The notes under the pieces are model-generated. The model saw only the letters and a list, made by a program, of their open reading frames with translations, was not told where the DNA came from and ran no database searches. Made by a program: the position numbers and the translations under genes. From Sphaeroforma sirkka (lineage: Eukaryota > Opisthokonta > Ichthyosporea > Ichthyophonida), in the NCBI GenBank assembly GCA_001586965.3, contig LUCW03001860.1:92001-156000 (forward strand): DNA of 64,000 nt, written 5' to 3'. Position 1 is the stretch's first letter; every line of letters begins with the position of its first letter. Positions 58,926 to 64,000 of the stretch are shown here, piece after piece.

Positions 58926-59519
58926 TGTAGAAATACGGCCTCCGGTCAGTCTAAAATATCAAGATCAATTGAGATAATACATTGGTTTTTATTTGTATTT
59001 TAAATAATTTAGTACAAGCTCTTTTTCCAATATTTCCAAAGTGTTCTAAATTCACTTTGATGGCTCCAATAGCCTGAGTATTTGGTATGACTCATCTACT
59101 TGGACCTATTTGAGACATTAGTAGATGTAGGATATTATAAACTAAATTTATAATCTCCGAACTACTACTTATAGATTTTGGTCCTCCCGCCAATCTCCAA
59201 AATCCAATAAGTCTTTTTCTTTTTTTAACTTTTCTTCAGATGGAACTTTATTTATATCAGCTAATGTATTAACGTGACTTACGTTATTATGTTTATTTAC
59301 AAATTAGGCAAGTGGTCATGAACACTTAGTACTTCTAGTGAAAATTATTCAATAAAGAACAGCTAGAGGTACGCCCTGTGTGATCGAGGATATTTAGGCT
59401 CTTAACAAGAGGCAGTCCCGATCATTCTTACACAAGCTACCACTGCTAAATCCTAACTGACTAAATTGTATTTTAGTTTAATATAGTTTGAAACCTAGTA
59501 ATTTCCATCGAAGTTTACA
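58926..59519 (+). repeat. GypA1 LTR (second copy)
   Basis: A 594-bp LTR with the same ends as 38830-39429. The TG lies directly after GypB integrase sequence (GTCATCAT), which fixes the insertion point. Confidence 0.92.
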
Positions 59520-59598
59520 TATTTTTCAGTTATTTAGTAGTTACAGTAGTGTACTGCTTCTAGACTGTCTGACATCGATTTACTATCCAGCAAATACT

Positions 59599-61270
59599 AT
59601 GGCTAAGGGTACTTCTAAAGGCAAGGGAGCCGCTAGCTCTAAGCCTGCTAAGCCTGCCGAGGTTCCTGAGGTCCCTGTGGAAACACCTAGCCTGTCTGGA
59701 GTTGAGCCTGCCGAGGAAACTGTTGGGGAAGCCAATTCTGAGGTTGGTACAGAGGATTATTCTGAGGATGACTCGTCGGATCCTAAAGCCTTGGAAGAAG
59801 AGGTATCTACTACCGCGGAAAGGCTCGCCAGCGTCCGTGTATCACCTAGGAGTGAAGCTCAGGACCCCAGCTTGCCCCCCTGACCACGTGCCGTCAAATA
59901 TTGGGGATAAACGTCGAAAGGCTGGAAAATTCGTGGATACGAATGTCGGGGGGCATTAGAACTCCACATCTAAAGGACACTCCAGCACAAATCCGGAGTA
60001 AAAAAAGGAAGTATTGGACCTGTCCGAAAATTTCGGTTTCGCCATCGATGGAGAAGCCATTCCATTCAGCTCAAATCTTGGGGCCGAAGCTGAGGACGCC
60101 ATAACTCGACAACGAGTGGTTGGATCCTCTCAATCTCGACGCCAATTGAACCGCACTGAAGCGCTCTTGAAGGAGCTAGCGGCAGCAGCAGTTGTGGACC
60201 CCTCTATCGTGTCCCACTTGGCTGATATTCTTCCTATACCGAAGAAGAAAAAAAAATTCGGGCCCAGTTTCGAACCCGAGACCTACTGGTTTACCAGCCA
60301 GTATGTTTACTCACCAAGCCAGTTACCACTGGCGAGAGAGATAATATTTCAAAATTTAATCTCTATAGCTCTGATGCTTCATCGACCATCCTCTTGACAA
60401 ACCTAACCCTGTCAGAGGATATGATCGTATGGAACTCGATGAGGCTTACCATCCTCGTAATATCGACCTCATTTGCCAACTCAACCCTGGTAATCACGAT
60501 TTTGGCAATCGCTACACCAGTACCTCGTTAGAGAGTTCCTGCTCTAATCCTGAGGATGAGGAAGAAGAGAACCAGACATACTCGTCTCTCAGGCTATTAC
60601 GCTCTGGTATGCAAGTCCTTGAGGACCGTCTATTGAATGACTCTGACCTTGACGATAGGAAAGCGGATAACATTCGCTATCTAATCGATAACAAGAGAAA
60701 GGAAATAGACACCATCTTGGCACTAGCAGCCCGTAGCACTGAGCATGAGCCTCGTGAACACTTAGAACCAAGCTTTATAAAGCAGCTAGGTAACGCGCAG
60801 GCTGAGGTCGATTTCTCTACTAATGAGAGTACAGTGGAGACACTGAAGGCCTTCGACCAACTTAAGGAGTCTGCCAGCCTTAGGGATAAGCAGATGATGA
60901 ATGCCTTTATTCATTTCTGTGAGCCAGGTGAATGGCGAACTATCTTGAAGGCTCATGAGCCCAACTGGAAAGCCCTACCCTGGCACCAGTTGCGTGATAA
61001 TATACTTAACACCTTTTTTTGAAGATGCACGTGACCGTGAACTTCTAGAGTCTCGCAAGTTCTTTGCGAACGATACCACTATTCGAGGTGCTCTAGCTCA
61101 TATGACACATATGAATACACGGATGGGTGGTCAAAAACTCTATACTGGCGAATATTTATTAATTTGTCAGATGATGGAGACTCTGGGAGCTAACCTCTTT
61201 AAGAAAGTCAATGATGACATCATCGCCTATGGTGATTTTGCGATCTATGCCTTGGTCTGTCTTTGAGAGA
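59599..61270 (+). pseudogene. GypA1 gag (second copy)
   Basis: Same gag as at 39509: MAKGTSKGKGAASSKPAKPA, MELDEAYHPRNIDLICQLN-type body, ERLLNDSDLDDRKADNIRYL-like helix region, MMNAFIHFCEPGEWRTILKA, CQMMETLGANLFKKVNDDII. The antisense tRNA-like module is at about 60258-60330. Broken. Confidence 0.82.
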
Positions 61271-61439
61271 AGATAGTACACAAGCATACCAATTCCTCTA
61301 CTAGAGTACTTAGTACCACGAGCTACACCCAGCCCACTAAGCGAAACGCAGTAGAGACTAATACTGCGCGTAGTACCAAGAAACCTCGCACTACTACTGG
61401 AGGGGTACTGGCTCTACTTCTACCGAACCGAAAGGTGAT

Positions 61440-62130
61440 AAGAAGGTGAGAGCGCCTTGCAAGAAGTGTGGTTACAACCCTCACAAAACGTAATGGCAAG
61501 TGGAATGGTAGACACGACCCTGTTATGTGCACCAGGTGCGTTTCAGATTTTGGACAATTATATGAAAAGAGTGTGCTACTTGCAAGGGTACTAACGGTTG
61601 GCACAAAGAGGATTGCAAGGACTTACCAGACGTCCTAGTTAAGCACCGACAGTACCATATGTGCGCACCAGAGCAAGATTATGAGAAAAATGTTCAATAA
61701 AATCTATACCAAAGGAGATGAACGTATCTTCAAACAGTTTTCGTAAATGGAGAAAAAGTTATGGCACTATTTTGATCCAGGGCTGAAGTCTCTGCTATCT
61801 CATGCCGAGTAGCCTACGCTACAGATATGGCTGTCCATAACGAAACAACTGATTTAATCTTGGGAAAATGGCAAAGTTACTACTTGCGAACAAGCCATTG
61901 ACTATGCACACATAATGCTGTCAGATAGAAGAGAAGTGAAGACTCACCTAATCGTTACTGACATGTCTCAGAAATACGATTTAATTATAGGTATGACTGA
62001 TCTTCTCAGTTTAGGTATAACACTCACTGGTCTGCCTAACAATGGGCTAGACCCGAATAAAGATCAGTCAGATGATAATATGTTAAAGATACCTAAAACC
62101 TCCGGAAGGTGAAGCAAAGGATATGATTCC
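61440..62130 (+). pseudogene. GypA1 cysteine-rich segment and protease (second copy)
   Basis: The cysteine-rich block near 61.45-61.64 kb and the protease blocks (NNGLDPNKDQSDDNMLKIPK; HLIVTDMSQKYDLIIGMTDL) correspond to 41370-42000. Broken. Confidence 0.75.
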
Positions 62131-62269
62131 GCACTTCACCGATATAATTATGGACTTAATTATACAAAAACAGGAAGATTGCAATAACTGACTGGTGTAT
62201 GTTTAAGTTCTCTAATGGGTACGTTAGACTTGACTTAACAAACGTCGACTTTCTAAGTTAAAGTGTCCT

Positions 62270-63590
62270 TCACATAACTACGTGAGTTGGAGACACAAAG
62301 ACGTTGTCAAAACCCAAATCGAAGATTGGTTAAAACAGGGTCTAATTGAAATCAATTATGATGCAACCCCAGTTAACTTAGCTCTCTTAGCGGTCGATCA
62401 ATATAAATCTGATGGAACGTTTAGTAAAACAAGAGTAGTACTAGACCTGTCGCCAATCAACAAACTAATTCCGCAACATAGTTTTCCTTACCTAAGATAA
62501 GCGTGAGATATTACGCAAAATGGAGGGTGCGACTATCTTTCCAAGATAGACTTAAAAGCTGCATTCCATCAACTACAAATATATCAGCCTCATAGGAAAT
62601 ACTTTTCCTTTACTTGGCAAAGGTAAGAAGTACCAGTTTAAAGGTGCACCTGAAGGCTTACACATGTTACCTTCTTTCTTCCAACAAGTTATGATGGAAC
62701 TATTTGCGGACCTGTCGTATAACGTATCAGTCTATTTAGATGATATAGTTATCTTTTACAAAGACAGCACATGAACATGCTAAACTCGTTAAAGAAGTCT
62801 TAAAGCGACTTAATCATGCTAAACTTAAGATTAACGAAGACAAGTGTTCTTTTGCTAAAGATACTATACACTTACTTGGCTACAAAGTATCTGCAGCAGG
62901 GGTAGAAATTGATCCTGGCAAGAAACAGTTTCTGTTGATTTATCAACACCAATTACTGGAAGAGATGTGAACTCTGTGTGTGGGTTTGTTAACTTTTCTC
63001 GGATTCGGTACCGCATCTTTCTCATTACTTAAAGCCTTTCAGTCACCCACTGGCTGCACAAAGGACCTTTGGGAAAGCTTTGACCAAAGAATGTGATGAT
63101 GCATTTAAACTAGTCAAAAGTAAAGTAATGGACGCACCCATCATGCAGTACCCTGTGGATGGTGTCCCATTCCAAGTAGCAACCGACGCTTCAGATCGAG
63201 CGGTAGGTGGAGTGCTTTACCAAACGATAAATGGTAAAACCGCGCTACATACAATTTTTTAGCAAGAGTTATAATAAGAGTCAACGGAATTACCCTACCG
63301 TTAAACAAGAGCTCCTTGCTATAGTTACTGCGCTAAGACAGTTTTAAAGACTACCTTTATGGAAGTTACTTTACTGTCGCCTGTGATCAAAAGTCTTTAA
63401 CATACTTAAAAGATATGGAACCCTGATTCACAGTTGGTGAGCCGCTGGCATGACATTATTGCCAAGTTCGCTTTTAATATAACACACATTCCAGGAATAC
63501 ATAACCATCTTCCTGACATGCTCTCTCGACTTGTGCCCGACTACCAGAAAACAGTCAAGAGAGTTATTAGCAACCGATTGATGCTAAATA
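62270..63590 (+). pseudogene. GypA1 reverse transcriptase and RNase H
   Basis: RT blocks in the various frames: GTFSKTRVVLDLSPINKLIP, FSKIDLKAAFHQLQIYQPHR-like first Asp region, a block like FKGAPEGLHMLPSFFQQVMM, and NVSVYLDDIVIF as the catalytic motif. RNase H blocks: VDGVPFQVATDASDRAVGGV, NYPTVKQELLAIVTALRQF-like, and ITHIPGIHNHLPDMLSRLVP. Ty3/gypsy. Broken. Confidence 0.88.
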
Positions 63591-63599
63591 AGAAATGGT

Positions 63600-64000
63600 T
63601 TTAACCTCGCTCAATCACGATGGGGTCCATTTACTGCTGATATGTTCGCCGCAGAACATAACAAAACAGGTTTCTGAATATAGGTCGTTGACTCATCCTA
63701 AAGGTGATGCATTTCAGCTTGACTTATCAAAGCATAATGCGTGGGCTAACCCACCTTGTCAACTTATCGCACAGTTGTTAAATTATGTTAATATTACTGA
63801 ATCTACCATTACGCTGTGTTGTCCCTTACGTAACTCCGACCCATGGATACGTGATTTAATTAATATGATTCAAGACGAACCTATTTATGTCGACCGTGAA
63901 ACCGACACGTTCTTGTATCAGGGATCCTATTCTATTAAGAAGACGCCTTGGAAACACACCATTGTTTGTCGCATCGGTCCTGCAGGTACCACTAAGTGGA
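63600..64000 (+). pseudogene. GypA1 Dam-like domain (to window end)
   Basis: Blocks like WGPFTADMFAAEHN, AFQLDLSKHNAWANPPCQLI, AQLLNYVNITESTITLCCPL, RNSDPWIRDLINMIQDEPIY, VDRETDTFLYQGSYSIKKTP and HTIVCRIGPAGTTKW. It has the same architecture as the GypB domain at 57.9-58.2 kb and continues to the last base of the window. Confidence 0.7.

Larger units (their letters stand above)
58926..64000 (+). mobile_element. GypA1 element inserted in GypB, runs off the window
   Basis: LTR (58926-59519), leader, gag, cysteine-rich segment, protease, RT, RNase H and Dam-like domain up to the window end. It is very similar to the 38830-42346 copy over the shared part. Well over a dozen breaks are spread through it, more than the near identity to its sister would predict, so some may be sequence errors in the assembly. 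Confidence 0.92.

Overview
This is eukaryotic nuclear DNA: a gene-poor, repeat-rich stretch with spliced host coding sequence, long AT microsatellites, a LINE, and many layers of LTR retrotransposons inserted into one another. Nothing in it suggests bacteria or an organelle. Repeat content, gene structure and a seven-pass membrane protein fit a unicellular eukaryote. An ichthyosporean-like holozoan or another protist is my best guess, but no marker gene fixes the lineage.

Family names below are mine. GypA (subgroups A1 and A2), GypB, GypC and GypF are Ty3/gypsy-like. CopD and CopE are Ty1/copia-like. Layout: 150-780 old gypsy RT relic (+). 1100-6160 GypF (-). 6836-11530 CopD (+). 11797-13308 partial GypA2 (+). 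14846-18030 partial GypA2 (-) carrying a GypB solo LTR. 18031-25131 host DNA, including a three-exon minus-strand gene for a 7-8 pass membrane protein whose first intron holds about 2.2 kb of AT microsatellite. 25132-27720 intergenic. 27722-36335 an EN-RT LINE (-), split by a GypC complex (+) at 27822-33319. 36336-38829 intergenic AT repeats and a broken C48/Ulp1-like peptidase. 38830-42346 partial GypA1 (+). 42347-49157 GypC (-). 49158-49570 a CopD fragment ending in telomere-like repeats. 49571-52330 CopE (-) with its own solo LTR. 52340-52850 a gypsy fragment (-). 52969-58925 GypB (+). 58926-64000 a second GypA1 (+), inserted into GypB and running off the window.

The only well-supported host gene is the multipass membrane protein at 20251-25131 (-). 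Intron phases and splice sites agree and give one open frame of 586 residues.

The most interesting shared signal is in the gypsy elements. GypA, GypB, GypC, GypF and the 52.5-kb fragment all carry, after RNase H and before the integrase position, a domain with a GP-x-(T/D)-(I/A)-D box and an NPPW-like box. This resembles the Dam-like methyltransferase domain known from DIRS retrotransposons, yet these elements have a DDE integrase, and GypC also has a C-terminal chromodomain. Other points of note are a GypC complex with three LTR copies inside one target-site duplication, an antisense tRNA-like module inside GypA gag, a telomere-repeat junction, and a 60-bp inverted copy linking a gypsy fragment to a GypB LTR.
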